Shown piece after piece: positions 1-8,245 of a stretch of DNA of 64,000 nucleotides (position 1 is the stretch's first letter; the number at the start of each line of letters is the position of its first letter). The translations under genes and the position numbers were made by a program. Origin of the DNA: Sulfuritalea sp. (GTDB lineage Bacteria > Pseudomonadota > Gammaproteobacteria > Burkholderiales > Rhodocyclaceae). The notes under the pieces were generated by a model. That model was not told the origin of the DNA. It searched no databases and saw nothing but the letters and a program-made list of their open reading frames with translations. The stretch spans positions 92,894 through 156,893 of the forward strand of contig JADJUP010000052.1 of the NCBI GenBank assembly GCA_016716965.1, given 5' to 3'.

Positions 1-2
1 CG

Positions 3-344
3 GCGCTGGCGCCGCAGGCGATGATCATCGAGGTCCTGGTCAATCCCCAGCATTACCTGATGTTCTTCATCTACATGTGCAGCGGTGGCCTGCTTGCCGC
101 GGTGGTGTTTGCGCTGAGCGTGGTATCGATGCCGATGCTGGTCGATCGCCGCAGCGACCTCCTGGCCGCCTTGTCCACCAGCGTCAATGCGGTGGCCGAG
201 AATCCCCTGCCGCTGGCGTTCTGGGCGGCGCTGCTGATGTTGCTGACCGGGCTCGGCTTCGCCACTGCGCTGTTGGGGTTGATCGTGGTCATGCCCTGGC
301 TTGGCCATGCCAGCTTCCATGCCTACAAGGAACTGGTCGAATAG
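3..344 (+). CDS. DUF2189-family membrane protein, C-terminal part
   Basis: The reading frame is open from the window edge, so the N-terminus lies outside. The visible part has two hydrophobic stretches (around YLMFFIYMCSGGLLAAVVFA and PLAFWAALLMLLTGLGFATA) and ends in GHASFHAYKELVE, which resembles the end of DUF2189 integral membrane proteins (GHA.WHAY.DLV). The family is predicted inner-membrane and has no assigned reaction. The family match is from memory of the pattern; the partial status is seen directly. An ATG at position 21 is internal to the domain and is unlikely to be the true start. Confidence 0.8.
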   Translation, partial: ALAPQAMIIEVLVNPQHYLMFFIYMCSGGLLAAVVFALSVVSMPMLVDRRSDLLAALSTSVNAVAENPLPLAFWAALLMLLTGLGFATALLGLIVVMPWLGHASFHAYKELVE

Positions 345-447
345 GCAGGAAAGGCAGCAGACAGCCGGGGAGATTGCACGACCGGCGCCCTTGCGTTTTC
401 CGGGGGCCGCCCCAAACTGTCTTCCGATTCCCCACCTCAGGACCGAA

Positions 448-2529
448 ATGAATCCATTGCTCGATTTCTCCGGACTGCCGCGTTTCGACGCCGTGACCCC
501 GGATCACGTGGCGCCGGCGATACGCCAGCTCATTGCCGAGAACCGCAGCCTCGTCGAGCGCCTTGTCGCGCCGGAAACGCGCGCGACGTGGGATGACTTC
601 GTGCAGCCGATGCTCGATGCCGGCGAGCGGCTATCGCGGGCCTGGGGCATCGTCGGCCACCTGCACTCGGTCAATGACGTGCCACCCTGGCGCGAAGCCT
701 ATAACGCGCTGTTGCCGGATGTTTCCAGCTTCTATGCCGACCTCGGGCAGAACCTGGCGCTGTTCGCCAAGTACAAGGTACTTGCCGCAGGAACGCAATA
801 CCCCGCGCTGTCCCCGGCGCGGCGCAAGATTATCGACAACGAGCTGCGCGACTTTCGCCTGTCGGGCGCCGATCTGGCGGAAGATCTCAAGCCGCGTTTC
901 AAGGAGATCCAGGAAGAACTCTCCGCGCTGGGGGCCAAGTTTTCCGAGAACGTGCTGGACGCCACCAACGCCCATTCGGAATGGATCAGCGACGAAGCCG
1001 ACCTCGCGGGCCTGCCCGAGGACGCGAAGGCTGCCGCTCGTGCCGCTGCCGAGAAGGACGGCGAGTTTCCCAGACGCGGCGGGTGGAAGTTTACGCTGCA
1101 CGCACCGTCCTACATTCCGGTGCTGCAGTTCTGCGACAACCGCGGCTTGCGCGAGCGGATGTACCGGGCCTACGCAACGCGCGCGTCCGAATTCGGCCCC
1201 GCGGAACGCGACAACGGGCCATTGATCGAGCGCCTGCTCGCCCTGCGCCACGAAGAAGCGCAAATGCTCGGTTACGCCAGTTTCGCCGAGGTGTCACTGG
1301 CGACCAAGATGGCCGACACGCCGGCCCAGGTCGCTGCCTTCCAGCGCGACATGGCCGCCAAGGCCCGTCCTTTCGCCGTCCGCGACGTCGCCGAACTGCG
1401 CGATTTCGCCCGGCAGGAACTGGGATTGGAAGCGCTGGAGAGCTGGGACCTGGCCTGGGCCTCGGAAAAACTCAAGCAGCAGCGCTACAGCTTCTCCGAC
1501 GACGAGGTGAAGCAGTACTTTCCCGAACCCCAGGTGCTGGCCGGACTGTTCCGGGTCATCGAATCGCTGTTCGCGGTCCGCGTCCTGCCCGATGCCGCGC
1601 CGGTCTGGCATCCCGCCGTGCGCTTCTTCCGCATCGAGCGCGGCGGAAAGCTCATCGGCCAGTTCTACCTTGACCTGTATGCGCGCGAAACCAAACGCGG
1701 CGGGGCGTGGATGGACGAGGCGATCACCCGTCGCCGCGTCGGGGTCGGTGTGCAGACTCCGGTCGCCTACCTGAATTGCAATTTCCCCGCGCCGGTCAGC
1801 GAGGGCGACACGGTGCGGCCGGCCACCTTCAGTCACGACGATGTCATCACCCTGTTCCACGAATGCGGGCATGGCCTGCACCACCTGCTGACCCAGGTGG
1901 ACGAATTGCCGGTGTCCGGCATCCATGGCGTCGAATGGGATGCCGTCGAACTGCCGAGCCAGTTCATGGAGAACTTCTGCTGGGAGTGGGACGTTCTTTC
2001 CGGCATGACGGCCCATGTCGACACCGGCGCGCCCCTGCCGCGTGCGCTGTACGACAAGATGACGGCGGCGAAGAATTTCCAGAGCGGCATGCAGATACTG
2101 CGCCAGATAGAGTTCGGCCTGTTCGACCTGCTGCTGCACGGCGAATTCATGCCCGGCGCCGGCCGCGGGTTCCTCGACCTGCTGGCCGAGGTGCGGCGCG
2201 AAGTCGCCGTGCTGGTGCCGCCTGAGTGGAATCGCTTTCCGCACAGCTTCTCGCACATCTTCGGCGGCGGCTACGCGGCCGGGTACTACAGCTACAAGTG
2301 GGCGGAAGTGCTCTCGGCCGATGCCTACGAAGCGTTCGAGGAGGCCGCCGCGGGCAAGGGCAGTACGCTCGATGCGGCGACCGGCGAACGTTTCTGGCGG
2401 GAGATCCTTTCAGTCGGCGGCTCGCGTCCGGCGCTGGAATCCTTCAGGGCCTTCCGTGGTCGTGATCCGCTACCGGACGCCTTGCTGCGGCACAACGGGA
2501 TGACCGATCTGCAAACATCGGCCGCCTGA
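448..2529 (+). CDS. prlC: oligopeptidase A (M3 metallopeptidase)
   Basis: This 693-residue protein has the usual family length. The zinc site is in FHECGHGLHH (HEXXH) at about residues 469-478, with the third ligand in the downstream VELPSQFMENF helix. The enzyme is a cytoplasmic zinc oligopeptidase that degrades signal peptides and short peptides. I start at the ATG at 448 (MNPLLDFSGLPRFD), which matches family N-termini; the frame stays open upstream to 301, but that part is not family-like. It sits 103 bp after the membrane protein. There is no frameshift. Confidence 0.96.
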   Translation: MNPLLDFSGLPRFDAVTPDHVAPAIRQLIAENRSLVERLVAPETRATWDDFVQPMLDAGERLSRAWGIVGHLHSVNDVPPWREAYNALLPDVSSFYADLGQNLALFAKYKVLAAGTQYPALSPARRKIIDNELRDFRLSGADLAEDLKPRFKEIQEELSALGAKFSENVLDATNAHSEWISDEADLAGLPEDAKAAARAAAEKDGEFPRRGGWKFTLHAPSYIPVLQFCDNRGLRERMYRAYATRASEFGPAERDNGPLIERLLALRHEEAQMLGYASFAEVSLATKMADTPAQVAAFQRDMAAKARPFAVRDVAELRDFARQELGLEALESWDLAWASEKLKQQRYSFSDDEVKQYFPEPQVLAGLFRVIESLFAVRVLPDAAPVWHPAVRFFRIERGGKLIGQFYLDLYARETKRGGAWMDEAITRRRVGVGVQTPVAYLNCNFPAPVSEGDTVRPATFSHDDVITLFHECGHGLHHLLTQVDELPVSGIHGVEWDAVELPSQFMENFCWEWDVLSGMTAHVDTGAPLPRALYDKMTAAKNFQSGMQILRQIEFGLFDLLLHGEFMPGAGRGFLDLLAEVRREVAVLVPPEWNRFPHSFSHIFGGGYAAGYYSYKWAEVLSADAYEAFEEAAAGKGSTLDAATGERFWREILSVGGSRPALESFRAFRGRDPLPDALLRHNGMTDLQTSAA

Positions 2530-2532
2530 AAC

Positions 2533-2594
2533 GCCGTAGCGTCAGCGCCGACTGCAAGGCATACCGTCTCCGGCTTTGCCGGGGCCACAACTTT
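2533..2594 (-). repeat. intergenic long form of the short dispersed element
   Basis: Read on the minus strand it begins AAAAGTTGTG, contains a small GGC-AAAG-CC hairpin and GACGGTATGCC, and ends GTCGGCGCTGACGCTACGGC. Both ends match the 48-nt elements inside the flavoprotein (6926-6973) and the UbiH-type gene (18250-18297). It fills the gap between the convergent prlC and PilZ genes. At 62 nt it is the longest form seen here, and it may be the parent of the shorter in-gene forms (inference). Confidence 0.6.
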
Positions 2595-2603
2595 TTGCGG
2601 CGC

Positions 2604-2972
2604 TCAGCCTTCCCGGACCAGACTGCCGAATTCGCGGTCGAGCATCGCCGCGTCGCCGCTGTTGAGCTCCACCAGGCGGCGCAGGTGGGTGATGCTGTCG
2701 ACATCTATCGTCCGGCAGCGCAGTCCGAGGTGGGGTCCTTCGACATGCATCACGTCGGCCTCCATGGCGATGGTGGCACCCGGCGCCAGTTCCAGCGACA
2801 GGCGACACTGGTCACCCGGCTTTCCCTGCCAGGCAGCGTCGGTTTCGAGCAGCGCACCCTTCAGTGAGATGTCCAGGAGCTGAGCGGAAAAGCTGCGGCC
2901 CGCCGTGGTCAGTCTTACCGGGGAATGAAACACGGCTCGCCAGAAATTGCGCCGCTCAGTAGCCTTTGTCAC
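2604..2972 (-). CDS. PilZ-domain protein
   Basis: A 122-residue single-domain PilZ protein, probably a cyclic-di-GMP receptor. The N-terminal ERRNFWRAVF carries the RxxxR element and DISLKGALLE about 30 residues later matches the D/N-x-S-x-x-G element; together these form the ligand site in known PilZ domains. I choose the GTG at 2972 because AAAGGAG lies at good distance upstream and the protein then begins at the PilZ core. The frame stays open to an ATG at 3050, but that would run back through the upstream small gene. It overlaps the end of that gene by 17 bp, suggesting translational coupling. Confidence 0.85.
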   Translation of the reverse strand: MTKATERRNFWRAVFHSPVRLTTAGRSFSAQLLDISLKGALLETDAAWQGKPGDQCRLSLELAPGATIAMEADVMHVEGPHLGLRCRTIDVDSITHLRRLVELNSGDAAMLDREFGSLVREG

Positions 2973-3144
2973 GAAGTTTCTCCTTTGGCTGCTCAATGCT
3001 GAAATCGATCCCGGTGAAGCAATCCTGCAACGGACATGGCAATGCACCATCGCATTGATGCTCCCTCGAGCATTCGGCCTGGGTCTGGTCGAGAACTACA
3101 TATTGCCCGCAAACCGGACAGGGTCCTATCGGCGAATCGAACAT
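2956..3144 (-). CDS. small cysteine-rich protein
   Basis: A 62-residue protein beginning MFDSPIGPCPVCGQYVVLDQ. It has a CPVC pair followed by C-x3-EH-x-C and CPLQDC, enough Cys/His for one zinc-ribbon-like site (inference). I recognise the pattern as a conserved small protein of betaproteobacteria without a known role. It lies upstream of, and overlaps, the PilZ gene on the same strand, so the two are probably co-transcribed. It may be a partner or regulator of that protein, but nothing in the sequence proves it. Confidence 0.7.
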   Translation of the reverse strand: MFDSPIGPCPVCGQYVVLDQTQAECSREHQCDGALPCPLQDCFTGIDFSIEQPKEKLRDKGY

Positions 3145-3222
3145 GATTGACCTCCCGTTATGTGATGGTCGGCCTGCCTGTCTTGATTATAGACGGTGGC
3201 CTCGCTCGGGTATCATCGGTGC

Positions 3223-3996
3223 ATGAAGATCGCGACATGGAACGTGAATTCGCTCAAGGTGCGCCTGCCCCATGTGCTCGACTGGCTGTCGGCGACGCAG
3301 GCTGACGTGTTGTGCCTGCAGGAAACCAAGATGGAGGAAAAGGCCTTCCCCCATGCCGAGCTGCAAGCCGCCGGCTACCGCGCCGTGCATAACGGACAGA
3401 AGACCTACAACGGCGTCGCCATCCTCGCGCGCAGCGGGCTTGACGATGTGGCATGCGACATTCCGGGTTTCGCCGACGAGCAGAAGCGCGTGCTGGCCGC
3501 CACGGTGGATGATGTCCGGGTCGTCTGCGCCTACATGCCCAACGGCCAGGCCGTCGGAGCCGACAAGTACGAGTACAAGCTGCGCTGGCTGGCGGCCCTG
3601 GCCGACCATCTGCGCGACGAGCTGCAGCGCTTCCCGAAGCTGGTCCTGCTCGGCGACTTCAACATCGCGCCCGACGATCGCGATGTGCATGATCCGTTAG
3701 CGTGGAAGGACCAGATCCTGTGCAGCGAACCCGAGCGTGCCGCGTTCCGGCGCTTTGTCGACCTCGGGCTGGCCGATGCCTTCCGCCTATTCGAACAGCC
3801 GCCCAAGCTCTATTCCTGGTGGGATTACCGGCAGATGGGTTTCCGCCTCAATCGCGGCCTGCGCATCGACCATATCCTGCTGTCCGCGCCGCTCGCCGCC
3901 GCGTGTACCGCCTGCAGCATCGACAAGGCGCCGCGCAAGCTGGAACGCCCGTCCGACCACGCGCCGGTGATCGCCACGCTGGATGGCGCGCCGTGA
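3223..3996 (+). CDS. xth: exodeoxyribonuclease III
   Basis: A 257-residue exonuclease/endonuclease/phosphatase-fold protein. It carries the AP-endonuclease signatures WNVNSLK near the N-terminus, LQETKM (metal-binding Glu), LLGDFNIAP (Asp/Asn of the active site) and SDHAPV near the C-terminus (catalytic His). It acts in cytoplasmic base-excision repair, cutting 5' of abasic sites and removing 3' blocks. I start at the ATG at 3223 (MKIATWNVNS); upstream in-frame codons are not family-like. A dispersed repeat begins just after the stop. Confidence 0.96.
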   Translation: MKIATWNVNSLKVRLPHVLDWLSATQADVLCLQETKMEEKAFPHAELQAAGYRAVHNGQKTYNGVAILARSGLDDVACDIPGFADEQKRVLAATVDDVRVVCAYMPNGQAVGADKYEYKLRWLAALADHLRDELQRFPKLVLLGDFNIAPDDRDVHDPLAWKDQILCSEPERAAFRRFVDLGLADAFRLFEQPPKLYSWWDYRQMGFRLNRGLRIDHILLSAPLAAACTACSIDKAPRKLERPSDHAPVIATLDGAP

Positions 3997-3999
3997 GCG

Positions 4000-4107
4000 C
4001 CGCCCGCCGGGCCGCCCCAAGGGCGGCGCAACCATCGGCGAGGAGCGGGCACAGCCCGCGAATCACCCTCACCCCCTGCCGTGGGCAAGGGGCTGGGGGG
4101 AGGGCAG
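4000..4107 (+). repeat. intergenic hairpin repeat, family B (copy 1)
   Basis: The sequence contains GGGCCGCCCCAAGGGCGGCG followed by a CCCTCACCCCC / GGGGGGAGGG imperfect palindrome. A second copy in opposite orientation lies at 9031-9137. It sits directly upstream of the Crp/Fnr gene, and its last G-rich arm lies where a ribosome binding site would be (GGGGGGAGGG, 8 nt before the GTG). Confidence 0.7.
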
Positions 4108-4111
4108 TCCA

Positions 4112-4765
4112 GTGAGCGCGGACGCGCTGCTGGCGCTCTACCCGGTGCTGGACCGGTTGCCGACGGGATTGCTGCAGCGCATCCGCGAAACCCTGCAGAC
4201 GCTGTCGATCGCGCCGGGCACGGTGGTGTTCGACGAGCGCCAGCCCTGCCGCGGATTTCCCTTCGTCCTCGAAGGCTCGATCCGCGTCGCCAAGATCAGC
4301 GGCAACGGCCGCGAGCTGCCGCTGTACCGGGTGCTCGCCGGCGAAAGCTGCATCATCACCTCCAGCTGCCTGCTCGGCCACGCCGACTACAACGCGCGCG
4401 GCACCAGTGAAGGCGCGACCACGCTGGCCCTGCTGCCGCGTCCGCTGTTCGATGAGATGCTGGGCGAGCCCGCGTTTCGCGATTTCGTCTTTGCGCTGTT
4501 CTCCGAACGCATGGCGGAGCTGATGCAACTGGTCGAGGAGGTCGCCTTCCGCAAGCTCGACCAGCGCCTGGCGGCGCTGCTGCTGGGCAAGGGACGGGTG
4601 GTGCACGCCACGCACCAGCAACTGGCGGACGAACTGGGCAGCGTGAGGGAGATGGTCAGCCGGCTGCTGAAGGGCTTTGCCGAACAGGGACTGGTGCGCC
4701 TCGGCCGCGAGCAGGTGGAACTGCTCGACGCTGCGGGTTTGCGCAAATTGGCCTCTGTGACTTAG
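4112..4765 (+). CDS. Crp/Fnr-family transcriptional regulator
   Basis: A protein of 217 residues with an N-terminal cyclic-nucleotide-binding-type beta-roll (about residues 20-120: FVLEGSIRVAKISGNGRELPLYRVLAGESC) and a C-terminal winged helix (HQQLADELGSVREMVSRLLK recognition region). Three cysteines (QPCRGF, ESCIITSSC) could bind a metal, cluster or redox signal; this cysteine pattern recurs in Crp/Fnr proteins next to small DUF2892 genes (family recollection). The GTG at 4112 is preferred; the open frame to 3983 only translates repeat B. The DUF2892 gene 69 bp downstream is the likely target. Confidence 0.88.
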   Translation: MSADALLALYPVLDRLPTGLLQRIRETLQTLSIAPGTVVFDERQPCRGFPFVLEGSIRVAKISGNGRELPLYRVLAGESCIITSSCLLGHADYNARGTSEGATTLALLPRPLFDEMLGEPAFRDFVFALFSERMAELMQLVEEVAFRKLDQRLAALLLGKGRVVHATHQQLADELGSVREMVSRLLKGFAEQGLVRLGREQVELLDAAGLRKLASVT

Positions 4766-4834
4766 GTTACATTCAAGCGCCGACGCAACTGGTGTAATGC
4801 ACCCACTGTTGCACAACCCCTCAAGGAGAAAACC

Positions 4835-5029
4835 ATGAAACTGAATGTCGGCGGAATCGATCGTGTATTGCGTATTGGCGCGGGTCTCGGACTGGTTGCC
4901 TGGGCGGCCATGGGTGGACCGGTGTGGGCCTGGATCGGCGTCGTGCCCCTGGCCACCGGTGCCATCGGCTGGTGCCCCGTGTATCCCCTGATTGGCCTGA
5001 ATACCTGCCCGATGAAGAAGTCGGCCTGA
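4835..5029 (+). CDS. DUF2892 (YgaP-type) small membrane protein
   Basis: A protein of 64 residues starting MKLNVGGIDRVLRIGAGL, then two hydrophobic segments (LVAWAAMGGPVWAWIGVVPLA and TGAIGWCPVYPLIGL). GWCPVYPLIGLNTC is the family signature. Homologous domains form the membrane part of the YgaP rhodanese. AAGGAG lies 8 nt before the ATG. It follows a Crp/Fnr regulator and is followed by a strong terminator, so the pair is a self-contained unit. Confidence 0.9.
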   Translation: MKLNVGGIDRVLRIGAGLGLVAWAAMGGPVWAWIGVVPLATGAIGWCPVYPLIGLNTCPMKKSA

Positions 5030-5038
5030 GGATTCATC

Positions 5039-5086
5039 GTGCAAGGCCCGTGCCGCCGATGGGTGGTACGGGCCTTGTGCTTTTTT
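5039..5086 (+). terminator. rho-independent terminator
   Basis: A GCAAGGCCCGTGCC arm pairs with GGTACGGGCCTTGTGC around a 10-nt loop and is followed by six Ts. It ends the DUF2892 transcript and lies between convergent genes. Confidence 0.85.
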
Positions 5087-5110
5087 GCGCGGCCGGAATT
5101 CCTGGGGCCG

Positions 5111-6157
5111 TCAGAACTCCATGCCCAGGTTGATCGAATCGAAAGTCTGGCGTCCGCCATTGCTGCCCGCCGTGTAGAACTCCTCGCTGCGCCGCACCCG
5201 CGTCAGTGAAAAACGCAGCGTATCGACGCGCAGGCTGAGGCCCGCAGTGATGTCGTACACATGCGGCCGTCGTTGCACTCCGGGACTGTCGCGGAACACC
5301 GTCCCGTCGAGGAATATGTTGTGGGCAACGAGCCGATGGTCGAGGCCGGCGAAAACCCACCACTCGATGTCCTGCGCGCGGGCCGGCTCGATGTCGCGGC
5401 GTATGTTTTTCAGCATCGCGCCGCCGGGTTCGATGGTGTCGGTGCCGAAGCCCGTCATATTGCGGCCCAGTCGCAGCATTCCGCCGGCGCGGGCGAGCGT
5501 CAAGGTGGTACCTAACGTGGTGCCGCCATGCGGAATCAGCTCCAGATCGATGCCTTGCATGCTGCCCACCCTGTACTTGCCTTTGGCAAGCCAGGAAACG
5601 AGGAAGGCCGGCTCGTTCGGAATCTGGTTGTGCCAGCCCATGGGCTTCGGCGCATCGATCAGCTTGTGCCAGCCGGACTGGATCTCCCTTCCCAGTGCGG
5701 CGGGGCCGACCACGCCCAGGTCGATCTCCACCGTGTCGAGGCGGTTCTGCGTCGCCCGCTGCGCCACACCGCCGAGGTAGAGCCAGGCTGCCCAGGGGCG
5801 GTCGAATGGCTGCGCGGCACTGACCGTGATCGCCCTCGGCGTGTACAAGTTCTGGCCGACGAACAGGCCGAAACGTACTTCGCTGCTGGCCTTGGGCGCG
5901 ATCGCCTCGAGGATTTCGTTTGCCGGCAACTGCAGCAGGTCGAAGGACGCGCCGCCGCCGAACTTGATGCCGTTGGTGTAGTAGCGATCGGTGCGCGCCA
6001 GCAGGTCGTTTTCGACGAACAACTGCAGTTCGCTGCCCTCGGGCGGGCCCGCGTGCGCCGCGCCGGCGGCGAGCGAGGCGAAAATTGCAATGACGGCAAT
6101 GGCGCGAAGCATCAGGCGGCGTGCGGCGGGGTGGCGGGGTGTCGTTGGCCCGCGCAT
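5111..6157 (-). CDS. LpxR-like lipid A deacylase (DUF2219 family), outer membrane
   Basis: A protein of 348 residues. A positively charged start is followed by a hydrophobic signal peptide (AIAVIAIFASLAAGAAHA). The mature protein begins with LFVENDLLARTDRYYTNGIK, where the N-D pair and DRYYTNG match the active-site region of LpxR, an outer-membrane beta-barrel that removes the 3'-acyloxyacyl chain of lipid A. The C-terminus ends in F, as for barrels inserted by BAM. The ATG at 6157 overlaps the stop of the upstream flavoprotein (TAATG), so translation is probably coupled; an internal ATG at 6112 is an alternative start just before the signal core. Confidence 0.82.
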   Translation of the reverse strand: MRGPTTPRHPAARRLMLRAIAVIAIFASLAAGAAHAGPPEGSELQLFVENDLLARTDRYYTNGIKFGGGASFDLLQLPANEILEAIAPKASSEVRFGLFVGQNLYTPRAITVSAAQPFDRPWAAWLYLGGVAQRATQNRLDTVEIDLGVVGPAALGREIQSGWHKLIDAPKPMGWHNQIPNEPAFLVSWLAKGKYRVGSMQGIDLELIPHGGTTLGTTLTLARAGGMLRLGRNMTGFGTDTIEPGGAMLKNIRRDIEPARAQDIEWWVFAGLDHRLVAHNIFLDGTVFRDSPGVQRRPHVYDITAGLSLRVDTLRFSLTRVRRSEEFYTAGSNGGRQTFDSINLGMEF

Positions 6158-7479
6158 TATCGTCCTGACGCGGCGGCGCTGGAGGCAAGCCAGCGCAGCG
6201 CGCCTTGACCGGCGGTGCGCCCGCTGGCAAGGCAGGCCGTCAGCAGGTATCCGCCGGTGGGCGCTTCCCAGTCCAGCATTTCGCCCGCGCAGAAGGTACC
6301 GGGCAGACCACGCAGCATCAGGTTTTCGTCGACCGCTGCGAACTCGATGCCTCCCGCGCTGCTGATCGCCTCGTCGAGCGGGCGCGGCGCAAGCAAGTGG
6401 ATCGGCAAGGCCTTGATCAGCGCCGCGAGGGGTCCGCTGCTGCCAAGCTGCTCCGGCGTGGCGAACTCGTGTACCAGCGCCGCCTTGACGCCATCGATGC
6501 CGGCGCGACGGCGCAGGTGGTTGGCCAGCGAATCGCGCCCGCGCGGGTGCGCGAGGTCCTCCGCCAGTCGCCGCAGTGTGCGTCCGGGCGCGAGGTCGAC
6601 CTGCAGCAAGGCGCTGCCGGTGGCCTCGATGCAGTCGCGCAGGGGCGCCGACAGCGCGTAAATCAGGCTGCCCTCGATGCCGTTGCGGGTGACCAGGAAC
6701 TCGCCTTCGCGCCTTGTCACCGATCCGTCCGGCGCGATGAAGCCGACGGCGACGGACTTCACCGGCGTGCCGGCGAAACGATTGCGCAGGTGTTCGCTCC
6801 AGGCCACGTCGAAGCCGCAGTTGGCCGGACGCAGCGCTGCCACGCTGATGCCGCGCTCGCGCAGCAGGGCGACCCAGGCGCCATCCGAGCCCAGCCGTGC
6901 CCAGCTGCCGCCACCGAGGGCCAGCACCGTGGCGCCGGCGCCGTCCCCAGGGATACCGCTTCGCATAACTTTTGATTCGCCGCCTGGGGTAGCGAAGCGC
7001 AGCGCGCCGTCGCCATCCCAGCCCAGCCAGCGATGCCGCGCATGGACCGTCACGCCGCCAGCGCGCAGCCGATGCAGCCAGGCGCGCAGCAGCGGCGCGG
7101 CTTTCATTTCGCGCGGGAATACCCGTCCCGAACTGCCGACGAAGGTTTCGATGCCCAACTCGCCGGCCCAGTGGCGCAGCTGTTCCGGGCCGAACTTCTC
7201 GAGCCATTTCTCGATCTGCTCACGGCGGGTGCCATAGCGCGAAAGAAACCGGTCGTCCGGTTCCGAGTGCGTCAGGTTGAGGCCGCCGCGACCGGCCAGC
7301 AGGAACTTGCGTCCGACCGAGGGCATGGCGTCGAAAAGGTCTACCGGCAAGCCTGCGCCGCTGATCACTTCCGCCGCCATGAGGCCGGCCGGGCCACCGC
7401 CGATCACGGCGATGCGGCGACCGAAACTCGCTGCTTCAGTGTCGCCCAAGGTCGGCCAGCGAATTGGCGAGGCGCACAT
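6157..7479 (-). CDS. NAD(P)/FAD-dependent flavoprotein, TIGR03862/HI0933-like
   Basis: A protein of 440 residues. VIGGGPAGLMAAE near residue 25 is the dinucleotide-binding Rossmann motif and VGRKFLLAGRGGLNLTHSE is the family signature. GTFCAGEMLDWEAPTGGYLL near the end is the second FAD motif. The substrate is unknown. It carries a 48-nt dispersed element in frame (KVMRSGIPGDGAGATV) in a loop before VLALGGGSW. The start at 7479 overlaps the end of rsmA by 44 bp; a TTG about 30 nt further in is possible. Confidence 0.85.
   Translation of the reverse strand: MCASPIRWPTLGDTEAASFGRRIAVIGGGPAGLMAAEVISGAGLPVDLFDAMPSVGRKFLLAGRGGLNLTHSEPDDRFLSRYGTRREQIEKWLEKFGPEQLRHWAGELGIETFVGSSGRVFPREMKAAPLLRAWLHRLRAGGVTVHARHRWLGWDGDGALRFATPGGESKVMRSGIPGDGAGATVLALGGGSWARLGSDGAWVALLRERGISVAALRPANCGFDVAWSEHLRNRFAGTPVKSVAVGFIAPDGSVTRREGEFLVTRNGIEGSLIYALSAPLRDCIEATGSALLQVDLAPGRTLRRLAEDLAHPRGRDSLANHLRRRAGIDGVKAALVHEFATPEQLGSSGPLAALIKALPIHLLAPRPLDEAISSAGGIEFAAVDENLMLRGLPGTFCAGEMLDWEAPTGGYLLTACLASGRTAGQGALRWLASSAAASGR
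6926..6973 (-). repeat. 48-nt dispersed element, in frame in the flavoprotein gene
   Basis: On the minus strand it starts AAAAGTTATGCGAAGCGGTA and ends GACGGCGCCGGCGCCACGGT. The same 48-nt form is at 18250-18297; the 24-nt form lacks the central 24 nt. Length and phase preserve the host frame. Confidence 0.8.
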
Positions 7480-8245
7480 AATCCGCGACCGGAATGTCCT
7501 CGGCGCGCGCCGTCGGGGTAATGCCCAGCGCGGTGAGCGCGGCCTCGTCGACGAATCCGCGCAGGGTATTGCGCAGCATCTTGCGGCGCTGGGAGAATGC
7601 CGCCGTCACCACCTTGGCGAACAACTCGGGGTCGCTTGCCGTGCCCCCGGCGCCGACTCTTGAGAAATCGACGGGAATCATGCGCACGATGGCCGAGTCG
7701 ACCTTGGGCGGCGGATTGAAGGCGCCGGGCGGCACGACGAACATGCGCTCCATGTGGAAGCGGTACTGCAGCATTACCGAAAGCCGGCCGAAATCCTTGC
7801 TGCCAGGTTCGGCCACCATGCGGTCGACCACTTCCTTTTGCAGCATGAAATGCATGTCATACACCTGCGGCGCGAATGGCACCAGGTGGAACAGCAGCGG
7901 GCTGGAAATGTTGTAAGGCAGGTTGCCGACGATCTTGAGCCGGCCTTCGCCCTTGAGGCTGGCGAAATCGAATTGCAGTGCGTCGCCTTCGTGGATCGTC
8001 AGCCGTTCGGGCGGAAAGCGCTGCTGGAGGCGTGCAATCAGGTCGCGATCTATTTCGACCACATGCAGGTGATCGATGCGTTCCAGCAGCGGTTCGGTGA
8101 GGGCGCCGAGGCCGGGACCGATTTCGACCACGGTGTCGCCGGCGCGCGGCGCGATCGCGTCGATGATCTTGCGGATTACGCCGTCCGCTACCAGGAAGTT
8201 CTGGCCAAACCGCTTCCGGGCGACGTGCCCGGCGACGGACTTCAT
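7436..8245 (-). CDS. rsmA: 16S rRNA dimethyladenosine transferase (KsgA)
   Basis: A 269-residue enzyme that dimethylates the two adjacent adenosines of 16S helix 45 using SAM. KRFGQNFL at the N-terminus, VVEIGPGLGALT (SAM motif I) and the catalytic NLPYNISSPLL are all present. The C-terminal region has QRRKMLRNTLR. A 24-nt dispersed element encodes SRVGAGGTA in a variable loop at about residue 200. The ATG overlaps the stop of the upstream amidotransferase gene by 4 bp. This surA-pdxA-rsmA order is common in proteobacteria. Confidence 0.96.
   Translation of the reverse strand: MKSVAGHVARKRFGQNFLVADGVIRKIIDAIAPRAGDTVVEIGPGLGALTEPLLERIDHLHVVEIDRDLIARLQQRFPPERLTIHEGDALQFDFASLKGEGRLKIVGNLPYNISSPLLFHLVPFAPQVYDMHFMLQKEVVDRMVAEPGSKDFGRLSVMLQYRFHMERMFVVPPGAFNPPPKVDSAIVRMIPVDFSRVGAGGTASDPELFAKVVTAAFSQRRKMLRNTLRGFVDEAALTALGITPTARAEDIPVADYVRLANSLADLGRH
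7638..7661 (-). repeat. 24-nt dispersed element, in frame in rsmA
   Basis: On the minus strand it starts AAGAGTCGGCGCCGG and ends GCACGGC. It encodes RVGAGGTA. Confidence 0.75.
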